Source: Citricoccus muralis
Lineage (GTDB): Bacteria > Actinomycetota > Actinomycetes > Actinomycetales > Micrococcaceae
Reading direction: 5' to 3'
Assembly (NCBI RefSeq): GCF_029637705.1
Contig: NZ_CP121252.1
Span: 1,860,001 to 1,924,000, forward strand
Length of the DNA: 64,000 nucleotides
In this document: positions 35,553 to 43,473 of the stretch, piece by piece
How the letters are laid out: every line of letters starts with the position of its first letter
Position numbering within the stretch: position 1 is the stretch's first letter
Program-made: the position numbers and the translations under genes
The notes under the pieces: generated by a model
The model's input: the letters and a program-made list of their open reading frames with translations, nothing else
The model's database searches: none
Told to the model about the DNA's origin: nothing

Positions 35553-35906
35553 ATGGAAACTGTCACACTCATCTTCGTCGCCATCCACATCATCGGCGCT
35601 GCCGCGCTGGTGGGTGGCTGGCTGGCTAAATTCAAGAACCCGACGGTCACCCTGTCCCAGTGGTGGGGTGCGATCATCATGCTGGTCACCGGCTTGATTC
35701 TGGTTGGGCTCTCCTATGTCGGTGACGGTGACGGACCGAACAACGTCAAGATCGCAGTCAAGCTTGGTTTGGCCTTGCTCGTTTTCATCACCGCGTGGAT
35801 CGGTCGTCGTAAAGAGAATCGCGGTCAGCCGGTTCCGATTGGTATTGCCCACTCTGTCGGCGGGCTGTCGCTGATCAACCTCGTGATTGCTGTCGTTTGG
35901 CAGTAG
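35553..35906 (+). CDS. Small four-helix membrane protein, function unknown
   Basis: A 117-residue protein with four predicted membrane helices (about 3-24, 33-55, 68-85 and 95-116) and short basic loops (KFKNPTV, GRRKENRG). I do not recognise a family beyond a general resemblance to small integral membrane proteins of Micrococcaceae. It starts 18 bases after sucB, so it is probably on the same transcript, though its ribosome-binding site is weak. Its stop abuts that of the convergent kinase gene. A strong terminator lies 14 bases downstream. Confidence 0.75.
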   Translation: METVTLIFVAIHIIGAAALVGGWLAKFKNPTVTLSQWWGAIIMLVTGLILVGLSYVGDGDGPNNVKIAVKLGLALLVFITAWIGRRKENRGQPVPIGIAHSVGGLSLINLVIAVVWQ

Positions 35907-37556
35907 TCATCCACTCAAAGGTGGGGCCGTCTCGTAATCGGGACGGCCCCACTTTTTTCTCACGATTTGCCCTGGAACATTCGGTAATGCTGCGGCAGTG
36001 TTGGTCTGAGGTCGTGCGTCGTCAACAGACGCGGGCGTGACCGACTCGATGCGCCATTCGTCGTCAATGAGCTTGGATTGAATCCAGACATGCTCCGTAC
36101 TGCCCGGTGTGCGCTGCGCATCGTCCGCTGCGTCATTCGCCGAGCGCACCGCGTACGAACTCATCGTCCATTCGACCAAAACGTGGGCAGAAGCCCCCTC
36201 CACGCTGGCATCATCCACCTGAGCCGTCATCGACAACCCCTCGTAAACGATCCCCTGTTGCTGAAGTGCATCAATTAGGGCTCGATCGTCGTCGGCAGCG
36301 GCTCCCGTATCCACTGCATAGCTTCCCACCACGGACGCATCCCGCTGCGTCAATGCCACGGCGCGACGCTCGCTCCATTGGTCCACAATGGTGTCCCAGG
36401 CAGGAGACGGTACGACTTCCGACGCCGTCTGGTCAGCACCGGCGTTCGGAACGGGTTGCGGTTCCGACCCTGACCACATGTTGCTAAGAATCATGCTGGC
36501 GCCGAGCACCGTCGCTCCGAGCCCCAAGCCCATTCTGGTGTGCGCACTTCGCATCCCCTTCTTACGCGGAACTGGCCGACGCTTCCGATGGGCGGTGGGT
36601 TGTTTCCGTCGACGCTGACGGTTGTTGCTCCGGGGTGCCAGCAAGCCGCCGCCTCGACGGCGCTGAGCGGGATGTTGTTCGCCCAGCTCGTGGCGTGTCG
36701 GAAGAAAAAGTGCGGTCCGTTCATCAACCAGAGCATGCAATTGCAATGGCTCCGGCAGCGCCCAGGAATAGCACGCAACGGAAAATTCAGTCAGTGTGGG
36801 ACGCTGCCCAGGGTCTGGGTTCAGGCCGGCTTCCAGCAGTTCGGCGACCTCATCGTGCGCTTCAGGCAATAAGATCTTGAGCGCCGGTCGGCGTGCCTCG
36901 TCGCCGGGGAGTCGTCCCGTGAGGAGAAACCAACCCAATGCTGCCAGCGAATATACGTCAGCAGCAGGTTGCAAGCTAACACGGTACTCATGGATATCGA
37001 GCTCAGGAGCGCTGAAGCCCTCGGTCCCTGTCCAGCGGTCTGGGTTACTGATGCTTCGAGCTTCCCCCACGTCACAGAGTTTCGGTCTGCCCTGAGTGTC
37101 AAAGACAACGTTGCCCGGAGATACATCTCCATGAACGACTCCCTGTTCGTGGGCGTAGTCCAACGCCTGTGCCAGGGGTACCAAAACCGTCACCGCCTGG
37201 GACACTCGCAATGGTCCGAGCACCTGCACCAGACTCAATGCATCGCCGGCGGCACAATACTCCCAGAGAGTGCCTTCCCCCCTGCTCGTCTGCACCGGTC
37301 CAAGAAAAGAAACGATGTGCGGGTGGGTGAGTCCTACTGCGAAGTGCCTTTCGCGTTGAAGAGCAGCCGCGTCCGCGGTCGATCGCGGAATCTTGAGGAC
37401 GCACTGCTCTTGATTCGCATTCAACGAGTCCATGACCCAGGCCTCGGCGTGCGCACCATGAGCAAGGATCCGGCGTGCCTGCCAGCCCTTCACTAACGGG
37501 GTCTCCGTCGCGTTCTCACCGTCGAGATCGGCATCTGCGTTGTCGGAAACGAACAT
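35907..37556 (-). CDS. Atypical serine/threonine protein kinase-like membrane protein
   Basis: A 549-residue protein. Residues about 20-290 are a protein-kinase fold with Lys55 (CVLKIPR), a helix C Glu (RERHF), HGDVSPGNV (Asp144, Asn149) and CDVGEA in place of DFG (Asp162). The glycine-rich loop is degenerate (AHGAHAEAW), and HRD reads HGD. Activity is possible but the ATP site is unusual. A basic linker (RRRKQPTAHRKRRPVPRKK), one membrane helix (about 375-395) and an outside domain of about 145 residues follow. ATG at 37556 has GGAG six bases upstream. It lies where lipB-lipA stand in related genomes. Its last 14 codons coincide with the terminator of the convergent gene. Confidence 0.82.
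   Translation of the reverse strand: MFVSDNADADLDGENATETPLVKGWQARRILAHGAHAEAWVMDSLNANQEQCVLKIPRSTADAAALQRERHFAVGLTHPHIVSFLGPVQTSRGEGTLWEYCAAGDALSLVQVLGPLRVSQAVTVLVPLAQALDYAHEQGVVHGDVSPGNVVFDTQGRPKLCDVGEARSISNPDRWTGTEGFSAPELDIHEYRVSLQPAADVYSLAALGWFLLTGRLPGDEARRPALKILLPEAHDEVAELLEAGLNPDPGQRPTLTEFSVACYSWALPEPLQLHALVDERTALFLPTRHELGEQHPAQRRRGGGLLAPRSNNRQRRRKQPTAHRKRRPVPRKKGMRSAHTRMGLGLGATVLGASMILSNMWSGSEPQPVPNAGADQTASEVVPSPAWDTIVDQWSERRAVALTQRDASVVGSYAVDTGAAADDDRALIDALQQQGIVYEGLSMTAQVDDASVEGASAHVLVEWTMSSYAVRSANDAADDAQRTPGSTEHVWIQSKLIDDEWRIESVTPASVDDARPQTNTAAALPNVPGQIVRKKWGRPDYETAPPLSG
35921..35958 (+). terminator. Intrinsic terminator of the lpd-sucB transcript
   Basis: An 11-bp perfect stem (GTGGGGCCGTC with GACGGCCCCAC) is followed by TTTTTT. 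It is oriented for the rightward sucB/four-helix transcript but lies inside the 3' end of the leftward kinase gene, where it encodes residues near KWGRPDYETAPPL. Confidence 0.88.
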
Positions 37557-37656
37557 TGCTCTCTCCATTTCTTCAGCCGTACTTCTATCGTCTCCGGAAC
37601 CAACAACTCGTGTTCGAGGTTTTCCACAGGCGAATTGCCGGTAGACTAGAGGCACT

Positions 37657-38478
37657 ATGGCCTCGAATAGCAATCACAACGACGCAACCCCTGCCCGCGC
37701 TCCTCAGAAGGACCTGAAGACCGTCAAACGCGAGCAGCGTGAGCGTCGCGCTCAAGAGAAGGCTCTGGCGAAGGCGACCAGGGCAGAAAAGAAGGCAGCG
37801 AAGAAGAACAAGAAGGGTTTCTTCAAGCAGATCGCCGAAGTCTTTTCGATGACCCGTAAGCACGACAAGACGCTCGTGCTGTGGATGGTCCTTGCGTTCG
37901 TCATCGCCCTGGTGGTCGGCCTGGGTGTCGGATTGCTCCTCAACAACTGGATCACCTGGCTGTTGATCTCGATTCCGTTCGGTCTGCTCGCGGCTCTCAT
38001 CGTGATGAACCGCAAGGCTGAACGTGCCGCTTACGCGCAGATCGAAGGACGCCCGGGCGCAGCCGGCGCTGCTTTGAGCAACATCGGCCGCGGCTGGGTG
38101 GTTCCTCAGGAACCGGTGGCGATGAACGCGAAGACCCAGGATGCTGTCTACCGCGCGGTCGGACGTCCCGGTGTGGTTCTCGTGGGAGAAGGCGGCTACG
38201 AGCGAGTTAAAAAGTTGGCCGATCAAGAGCGCCGCAAGATGGCTCGTTACCTTCCCAATGTCGAGATTCGCATAGTCCAGGTCGGCAAGGGACCCAGTGA
38301 GATTGAGCTGCACGAGATCAAGCCGACTCTCAAGCGTATGAAGAAGACTCTCACCAAGCACGAAGTTCGTGCGGTCGAGAATCGTCTGGCCTCACTGCCG
38401 TCCAACAAGCTTCCAATTCCGAAGGGAATCGACCCCTACCGGATGCGCCCTGACCGCAAAGCGATGCGCGGACGCTGA
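37657..38478 (+). CDS. DUF4191 family membrane protein
   Basis: A 273-residue protein with a very basic N-terminus (residues 20-52), two adjacent membrane helices (about 70-95 and 98-118) and a conserved cytosolic domain (RPGVVLVGEGGYERVKKLADQERRKMARYLPNVEIRIVQVG). This is the DUF4191 family of actinobacteria, usually located between lipA and glnA, function unknown. A -10-like TAGACT at 37642-37647 ends only nine bases before the ATG, so the mRNA may be leaderless or nearly so. AGAGG also sits four bases before the ATG. Confidence 0.87.
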   Translation: MASNSNHNDATPARAPQKDLKTVKREQRERRAQEKALAKATRAEKKAAKKNKKGFFKQIAEVFSMTRKHDKTLVLWMVLAFVIALVVGLGVGLLLNNWITWLLISIPFGLLAALIVMNRKAERAAYAQIEGRPGAAGAALSNIGRGWVVPQEPVAMNAKTQDAVYRAVGRPGVVLVGEGGYERVKKLADQERRKMARYLPNVEIRIVQVGKGPSEIELHEIKPTLKRMKKTLTKHEVRAVENRLASLPSNKLPIPKGIDPYRMRPDRKAMRGR

Positions 38479-38491
38479 TCTGCGTGATTCG

Positions 38492-38529
38492 ATGGAGCGG
38501 GCCTTGGCATTTGTCAGGGCCCGTTCCAT
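38492..38529. terminator. Bidirectional terminator between DUF4191 and RDD genes
   Basis: Arms ATGGAGCGGGCC and GGCCCGTTCCAT pair over 12 positions with one G-U/A-C exception around a 14-base loop, between converging genes. T-rich flanks are weak. Confidence 0.6.
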
Positions 38530-38564
38530 TTCCGTTACTAGTTACGGCTTTTGTCGCTCCGGAC

Positions 38565-39002
38565 TTACATCACGATCTCGACCGACTTGGCCAGACGATC
38601 ATGAAGTCCGCGACCGTCGGAATCGATGATTATCAGTGGGACGATCACCATCCACAATGCGGTACGGATCAAAGAGGTCGACAAGGTGGCGTTGGCGCCA
38701 CCCACTTTGACAATCTGAATGCGAGCGATGCGCTTGCCAATAGTCGTGCCCAACAGGCCGATCATGAGAATGTGCATGCCGGCAAAAATGAGCAAAGGAG
38801 CGATTTCGCTTCCGTTGAAGAACAGTGCGCCAAGGCCGAGGGCGATCACCCAGTCGATGATCAGGGCCAGAAAACGTCGCCCGTACCCCGCCATGGCAGC
38901 AGGCCCTTCAGGAGGTAACCCCAACTCTTGACCTGGGTAGCTACCGGCCGCGTGATGTGGAGGACCTTCAATCCACGAGCCTAAATCCTTCCGGCTGATC
39001 AT
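38565..39002 (-). CDS. RDD family membrane protein
   Basis: A 145-residue protein with a Pro/Gly-rich N-terminal 35 residues and an RDD-type domain: YGRRFLALIIDWVIALGLG (Arg and Asp), GTTIGKRIARIQIV and IDSDGRGLHDRLAKS. Three membrane helices are evident. Substrate or role is unknown; some RDD proteins are linked to ion transport. ATG 39002 (MISRKDLGSW) is chosen because relatives start with a similar xDRKDLGSWLEGP block. The longer GTG start at 39047 seems unlikely. Conserved neighbour of DUF4191 and glnA in actinobacteria. Confidence 0.85.
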   Translation of the reverse strand: MISRKDLGSWIEGPPHHAAGSYPGQELGLPPEGPAAMAGYGRRFLALIIDWVIALGLGALFFNGSEIAPLLIFAGMHILMIGLLGTTIGKRIARIQIVKVGGANATLSTSLIRTALWMVIVPLIIIDSDGRGLHDRLAKSVEIVM

Positions 39003-39076
39003 CGATTCCGGTTGGTTCTTCGGCTTCTCGCCACGCTTTCGTCCCACACATGTGAGTGTACCGCCGCTAATGATTC

Positions 39077-39127
39077 GTTACATGTCGGAAACATTCGTGA
39101 CACGATTAATTCACCGTCGCCGATAGT
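39077..39127 (+). promoter_or_regulatory. glnA promoter with GlnR-like box
   Basis: GTTAC-N6-GAAAC (39077-39092) is a full a-b half of the actinobacterial GlnR box. It is followed by GTGAC-N6-AATTC (39097-39112), a weaker second half whose spacing is four rather than six bases. GTGACA (39097-39102) and GATAGT (39122-39127) could be -35 and -10 with a 19-base spacer. This would place glnA under nitrogen control. Confidence 0.5.
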
Positions 39128-39162
39128 CTTTAGTCAAGAGTTCACCACGACAGGAGTACCTC

Positions 39163-40587
39163 ATGTTCTCTTCTCCCGAAGAAGTCCTCGAGTTCATCAA
39201 GTCCGAGGAGATCGAATTCATCGACGTTCGCTTCACGGACCTCCCAGGCCTGCAGCACCACTTCAACCTGCCGGCCAAGTCCATTGACGACGACTTCTTC
39301 ACCGAAGGGCAGCTCTTCGACGGTTCCTCCATCCGAGGTTTCCAGGGCATCGCCGAGTCTGACATGCAGCTGATTCCGGATATCGCCACCGCGTTCGTGG
39401 ACCCCTTCCGTGTCCGCAAAACCCTGACGATGAACTTCTCCATCGTCAACCCCCGTACCGGCGAGCCCTACCACCGCGATCCCCGGGGTGTGGCCCAGCG
39501 TGCCGAGGAATACCTCGCTTCCACCGGTATCGCCGACACGGCAAACTTCGCACCCGAAGCCGAGTTCTTCATCTTCGATGAGGTACGCTACTCCTCCTCG
39601 CCGGAGCACAGCTTCTACCGGATTGATTCCGAAGAGGCTAACTGGAACACCGGCCGCAAAGAAGAGGGCGGAAACCTCGGCCACAAGATGTCGATCAAGG
39701 GCGGGTACTTCCCCGTCTCACCGATGGACAAGCAAGCCGACATCCGCGACGAGATGTGTGCGGTTCTCGATGAGGTCGGCCTTGAAGTCGAGCGCTCGCA
39801 CCACGAAGTGGGTGCTCCCGGGCAGGCCGAGATCAACTACCGGTTCAACACGCTCACCCACGCAGCTGATGACCTGCTGAAGTTCAAATACGTCGTGAAG
39901 AACACCGCGGATGCCTTTGGCAAGTCGGCGACCTTCATGCCCAAGCCGGTCTTCGGAGACAACGGTTCTGGCATGCACTGCCACCAGTCGCTGTGGCAGG
40001 GTGGCCAGCCCCTCTTCTTCGATGAGAAGGGCTACGCCAACCTTTCCGACACTGCCCGCTGGTACATCGGCGGATTGCTCAAGCACGCCTCGGCGGTGTT
40101 AGCCTTCACCAATCCGACGGTGAACTCCTACCGTCGACTGGTCAAGGGCTTCGAGGCACCGATCAACATGGTGTACTCGCAGGGCAACCGCTCGGCCGCG
40201 ATTCGCATCCCAATCACCGGTTCCAACCCCAAGGCCAAGCGCCTGGAGTTCCGCGCTCCGGACCCGTCATCGAACCCGTACCTGGCCTTCGCCGCCCAGC
40301 TGATGGCTGGCCTGGACGGTATTCGTAACCGCATCGAGCCAGCAGATCCGATCGACAAGGACCTCTACGAGCTGCCCCCGGAAGAGGCCGCTGACATCCA
40401 GAAGGCACCCGGTTCACTGGATGAGGCCCTGGACGCTCTGGAGGCAGACTACGAGTTCCTGCTCGCTGGCGATGTTTTCACCGAGGACCTGATCCAGACC
40501 TGGATCGAGTACAAGCGGGAGAACGAAATCATTCCTCTGGCAGCTCGCCCGAACCCTTTGGAATTCGAGCTCTACTACGGAGTCTGA
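39163..40587 (+). CDS. glnA: Glutamine synthetase type I (adenylylatable)
   Basis: A 474-residue GSI-beta enzyme making glutamine from glutamate, ammonia and ATP as a cytoplasmic dodecamer. Signatures include FDGSSIRGF, the ATP/metal site [31 protein letters not shown] and NRSAAIRIP. The adenylylation site is conserved: Tyr402 in [11 protein letters not shown], the target of GlnE encoded 6 kb away. AGGAG lies six bases before the ATG. The upstream region contains a GlnR-like box. The gene is monocistronic with a hairpin after it. Confidence 0.96.
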   Translation: MFSSPEEVLEFIKSEEIEFIDVRFTDLPGLQHHFNLPAKSIDDDFFTEGQLFDGSSIRGFQGIAESDMQLIPDIATAFVDPFRVRKTLTMNFSIVNPRTGEPYHRDPRGVAQRAEEYLASTGIADTANFAPEAEFFIFDEVRYSSSPEHSFYRIDSEEANWNTGRKEEGGNLGHKMSIKGGYFPVSPMDKQADIRDEMCAVLDEVGLEVERSHHEVGAPGQAEINYRFNTLTHAADDLLKFKYVVKNTADAFGKSATFMPKPVFGDNGSGMHCHQSLWQGGQPLFFDEKGYANLSDTARWYIGGLLKHASAVLAFTNPTVNSYRRLVKGFEAPINMVYSQGNRSAAIRIPITGSNPKAKRLEFRAPDPSSNPYLAFAAQLMAGLDGIRNRIEPADPIDKDLYELPPEEAADIQKAPGSLDEALDALEADYEFLLAGDVFTEDLIQTWIEYKRENEIIPLAARPNPLEFELYYGV

Positions 40588-40613
40588 TTGTCTCCCCGCA
40601 GCTGAGTTTCAAT

Positions 40614-40646
40614 GGTGCCCGTCGAGTGATCTACTCGGCGGGCACC
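40614..40646. terminator. Hairpin between glnA and the convergent orphan gene
   Basis: GGTGCCCGTCGAGT and ACTCGGCGGGCACC form a 14-bp stem with one G-U-type mismatch and a short loop. It follows glnA and overlaps the last codons of the convergent gene. T-runs are poor. Confidence 0.6.
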
Positions 40647-41338
40647 GCTGTTTGGTCCCAGTACCCCTTCATCGCGTCCATCACTTGGCAGTGCAACCGG
40701 TAGCTCGACCAGCCTCGATCCAACAACCAGCACCGGTCATCGCCGTCGCTGACCAGTTCATTTCGAAAGAAAGTGTCGCCTTCCAGGTCCGAATCGGTGC
40801 GCAGTTCGGCCAAAAGGGCCTCAAAACGCTGACGTGCTTCAGCATCATCGGCCACGACACCACGTAAGACGGTGTGCAAACCATGCACCAGGCTCTGTTC
40901 GTCGACACAGCGCTCCATGACCAGCTGACAGAAGCCGTCCATGTCCATGTCACCGTGGTCAAACCCAAAAGCTGAGTCGGCCTCATAGACCACCTGGTTC
41001 AGTGGGCGACAAGCCTCCGCTCCGAATTCCTTCTGCAACACAAACTGATTCAAAGTCAGGCATTCCACCGCTTCTACCGGGTTGAACTCGCGCACCGTCT
41101 CACAGACGAAGCACTCACTAAGTTGGCTGTCTTCATCCACCAAGCACAGTTCGTCGTGCGTCAAGACGATGTCCAACAGACAATCCATGGCGCGGTTCAA
41201 AGTGCGCAGGTGATCCCACCGATGCATCAGGAACATCACCGCGACCGTGGTCCTGCTCATCACATGTCGGCAATCGGCAGCGATTCCGTCACCGTCTCCG
41301 AGTGGACTCTGATCTGGATTCAAATCGAACGACACCAT
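40631..41338 (-). CDS. Acidic protein of unknown function
   Basis: A 235-residue, strongly acidic soluble protein starting MVSFDLNPDQSPLGDGDG. I recognise no family. It has several cysteines (CRHV, CLLD, CLVD, CFVCE, CRPL, CQLV, CVDE, CWLL), including one CxxC (CFVC), and is mostly helical. No signal peptide or membrane segment is evident. The frame is open further upstream, but only this part looks coding. ATG 41338 has AGAAG just upstream. It lies alone between glnA and the riboflavin operon, divergent from the latter. Confidence 0.65.
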   Translation of the reverse strand: MVSFDLNPDQSPLGDGDGIAADCRHVMSRTTVAVMFLMHRWDHLRTLNRAMDCLLDIVLTHDELCLVDEDSQLSECFVCETVREFNPVEAVECLTLNQFVLQKEFGAEACRPLNQVVYEADSAFGFDHGDMDMDGFCQLVMERCVDEQSLVHGLHTVLRGVVADDAEARQRFEALLAELRTDSDLEGDTFFRNELVSDGDDRCWLLDRGWSSYRLHCQVMDAMKGYWDQTAVPAE

Positions 41339-41479
41339 GGGCTTCTTTCTTTCGTCGGATGGGTGGTTCCATGCCATCAGCGTGGGTGCACGTTGGGAGT
41401 CGCCCGGCCCAGAGAATGGGGACAGGGGCCGGCATCCCGGCCCCTGTGGAGGACGCGAAGCCGCGAATGTGTCGTGGCG

Positions 41480-41510
41480 TTGCTCGTCTGAGACGACAAC
41501 CGAGTACAGT
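41480..41510 (+). promoter_or_regulatory. Candidate promoter of the riboflavin operon
   Basis: TTGCTC (41480-41485) and TACAGT (41505-41510) with a 19-base spacer would start transcription near 41517, immediately before the FMN riboswitch. A small palindrome TCGTCT-G-AGACGA (41484-41496) lies in the spacer. Confidence 0.5.
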
Positions 41511-41520
41511 AGGAACCGTG

Positions 41521-41646
41521 TTCCGGGGTCGGTGTGATTCCGAACCGGCGGTGAGAGTCCGCGACCCCCGTGCCACGGGGCTGAACCGGTGAAATTCCGG
41601 TACCGACGGTAATGTGCTGGTACAGCGCTAGTCCGGATGAGAGGAA
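41521..41646 (+). ncRNA. FMN riboswitch (RFN element)
   Basis: The conserved RFN blocks are present in order: GGGGTCGGTGTGATTCCGAA, CCGGCGGTGAGAGTCCGCGA, CTGAACCGGTGAAATTCCGG, TACCGACGGTAATGTG and AGTCCGGATGAGAGGAA. P1 is closed by TTCC (41521-41524) with GGAA (41643-41646). FMN binding is expected to shut off the downstream riboflavin operon. With a Shine-Dalgarno-hiding hairpin at 41675-41705 and no T-rich terminator, translational control is likely. Confidence 0.96.
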
Positions 41647-41674
41647 CGCGGGGCGGCAGCGTACCGTCCCGTAC

Positions 41675-41705
41675 CCGGCGCACCCGTCTGCAAGGAGGGC
41701 GCCGG
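41675..41705 (+). promoter_or_regulatory. Shine-Dalgarno sequestering hairpin before ribD
   Basis: CCGGCGC (41675-41681) pairs perfectly with GCGCCGG (41699-41705), which directly abuts the ribD ATG at 41706. The AAGGAGG ribosome-binding site (41692-41698) lies at the loop edge. This is the likely expression platform of the FMN riboswitch. Confidence 0.65.
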
Positions 41706-42863
41706 ATGACTCGTCTCGGCGATATCGACGACGCCATGGAGCGTGCCCTGACGCTGGCCCGCCGCTCCCCAGCGCTGGGACCGGACAACCAGAACCCACC
41801 CGTGGGATGTGTGCTCATCGATGCCGACGGCCGCATTGTCGCCGAAGGCTGGCACCGCGGCGCCGGTACTCCTCACGCAGAAGTCGAGGCTCTGACTCAC
41901 CTGCAGCGACGTCACTCACCGGGGCTGGACCCCGCGGAACTCACCGCCGTCGTCACCCTGGAGCCCTGCAATCATATCGGCCGAACCGGACCCTGTTCGC
42001 AAGCACTGCTTGACGCCGGCATCGGCGCCGTAGCCTATGGCGCTGCGGATCCTGGGCCCGAGTCGTCAGGAGGCGCACAGCGGTTGCTCTGCAACGGCGT
42101 CACCGTCATCCCACGAGTTCAAGAACAGCGTTGCCTCGGCTTGATCCGCGACTGGCTCATCCAGCTCGAGGAGCGCCCGGCTGCCGCGGTGATCGTGAAA
42201 TGGGCGCAGTCGCTCGACGGCCGGGTGGCTGCGGAAGACGGCAGTAGCCAATGGATCACGTCCCCCGAGGCCCGCACTGATGTACATCACCAGCGGTCAC
42301 GGGCAGATTTCATCGTGGTCGGCACCGGGACGCTGCTCAGTGACGACCCCAGCCTCACCGCACGCGACACCGACGGAGGGTTACTGGTGCCACCGGTGCA
42401 TCAACCCGTTCCCGTGGTCATCGGGCACCGCCCCATCCCGGCTGAGGCTGCCGTGCTGCGTCACCCTGCGCTGGATGCCCACGGGCTGGACGCTCCGCTG
42501 CAACTCACCGGCGACGACCTGGCTGCAGATCTGGCGAACCTGGTTGAACGTGGCGGACCCGGAACCCGTATCTTCGTCGAAGGCGGACCTCGGCTGGCCA
42601 ATGCCATCCTGCGAGCCGGGCTGGCCACCGACGTGCTCGTCTACACCGCCCCTGTGTTGCTCGGCGGCCCCTACACCGCCGTCGATTCGCTCGGCGTGAC
42701 CACCGTGGGAGGCGCCGTGAAGTTACGTCCCCTCACCGAGCACTGGCTCGGCCCAGATCATGTGCTGCACGCCGTGCTGCCCACCACTTCAGCAGGCTCC
42801 CCCACTGACGACGACAATCACACCCGCACCAAAGGAGAAAACCGTGTTCACAGGACTCGTTGA
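41706..42863 (+). CDS. ribD: Bifunctional riboflavin deaminase/reductase RibD
   Basis: A 385-residue protein. Residues 1-150 are the deaminase with zinc motif TPHAEVEAL and EPCNHIGRTGPC. Residues about 165-365 are the NADPH-dependent reductase (VIVKWAQSLDGRVA, FVEGGPRLANAIL). Together they convert the GTP cyclohydrolase II product to the ribitylamino-pyrimidine. ATG 41706 follows AAGGAGG and the sequestering hairpin. The C-terminal 20 bases overlap ribE. First gene of a four-gene riboflavin operon. Confidence 0.95.
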   Translation: MTRLGDIDDAMERALTLARRSPALGPDNQNPPVGCVLIDADGRIVAEGWHRGAGTPHAEVEALTHLQRRHSPGLDPAELTAVVTLEPCNHIGRTGPCSQALLDAGIGAVAYGAADPGPESSGGAQRLLCNGVTVIPRVQEQRCLGLIRDWLIQLEERPAAAVIVKWAQSLDGRVAAEDGSSQWITSPEARTDVHHQRSRADFIVVGTGTLLSDDPSLTARDTDGGLLVPPVHQPVPVVIGHRPIPAEAAVLRHPALDAHGLDAPLQLTGDDLAADLANLVERGGPGTRIFVEGGPRLANAILRAGLATDVLVYTAPVLLGGPYTAVDSLGVTTVGGAVKLRPLTEHWLGPDHVLHAVLPTTSAGSPTDDDNHTRTKGENRVHRTR

Positions 42864-43473
42864 GGAGACCGGGAGGATCATCGGGCTGGAACGCCTCCCC
42901 GATGATGCCCTGCGCATCACTGTTGACGCCCCGCTCGTCACCTCGGACGCCGACCACGGTGCCTCTATTTGTGTTTCCGGCGTCTGCCTGACCATTGTGC
43001 AGCGGGAAGGCACCGCCTTCTCCGCCGATGTGATGGGTCAAACCCTGGCGGTTTCGGCGCTGGCCGACCGGGAGGTGGGTGACGCGGTGAATTTGGAACG
43101 AGCCGTGGCCGGAACCACCCGGCTGGGCGGGCACGTGGTGCAAGGGCACGTGGACGGTACCGCGGTGGTCTCCGTCATCACTCCGGGCGAAGTCTGGCAC
43201 ACGGTGCGTTTCGGTCTTGAGGATGCCGCCCTGGCACCGCTACTGGTAGACAAAGGCTCGATCACGGTGGACGGGGTGTCGCTGACGCTCAGCGCCGTGT
43301 CCTCCCCTGAGGAGGCGCAAGCATGGTTCGAGGTCTCGCTCATCCCAGAGACGCTGGAAGCGACGACGCTGGGCGGGCTGGAACCCGGCCGGCGCGTCAA
43401 CGTGGAGACCGATATTTTGGCCCGGCACGTCGCCCGACTGCTGGCCTTCTCCGGGAAGGACAACCGCGCATGA
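42844..43473 (+). CDS. ribE: Riboflavin synthase alpha chain
   Basis: A 209-residue enzyme with two homologous lumazine-binding barrels, each beginning with a MFTGLVEETG- or DILARHVARLL-linked strand set. It disproportionates two 6,7-dimethyl-8-ribityllumazine molecules to riboflavin. Start GTG at 42844 (reading FTGLVEETGRI) with GGAG seven bases upstream, overlapping ribD by 20 bases. The stop overlaps the ribBA ATG (ATGA). Confidence 0.95.
   Translation: MFTGLVEETGRIIGLERLPDDALRITVDAPLVTSDADHGASICVSGVCLTIVQREGTAFSADVMGQTLAVSALADREVGDAVNLERAVAGTTRLGGHVVQGHVDGTAVVSVITPGEVWHTVRFGLEDAALAPLLVDKGSITVDGVSLTLSAVSSPEEAQAWFEVSLIPETLEATTLGGLEPGRRVNVETDILARHVARLLAFSGKDNRA

Noticed and set aside
33879-35852. 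Open frame of 657 codons on the minus strand opposite sucB
   Set aside because: Low-complexity antisense of the lipoyl domains and linkers; no recognisable domain.
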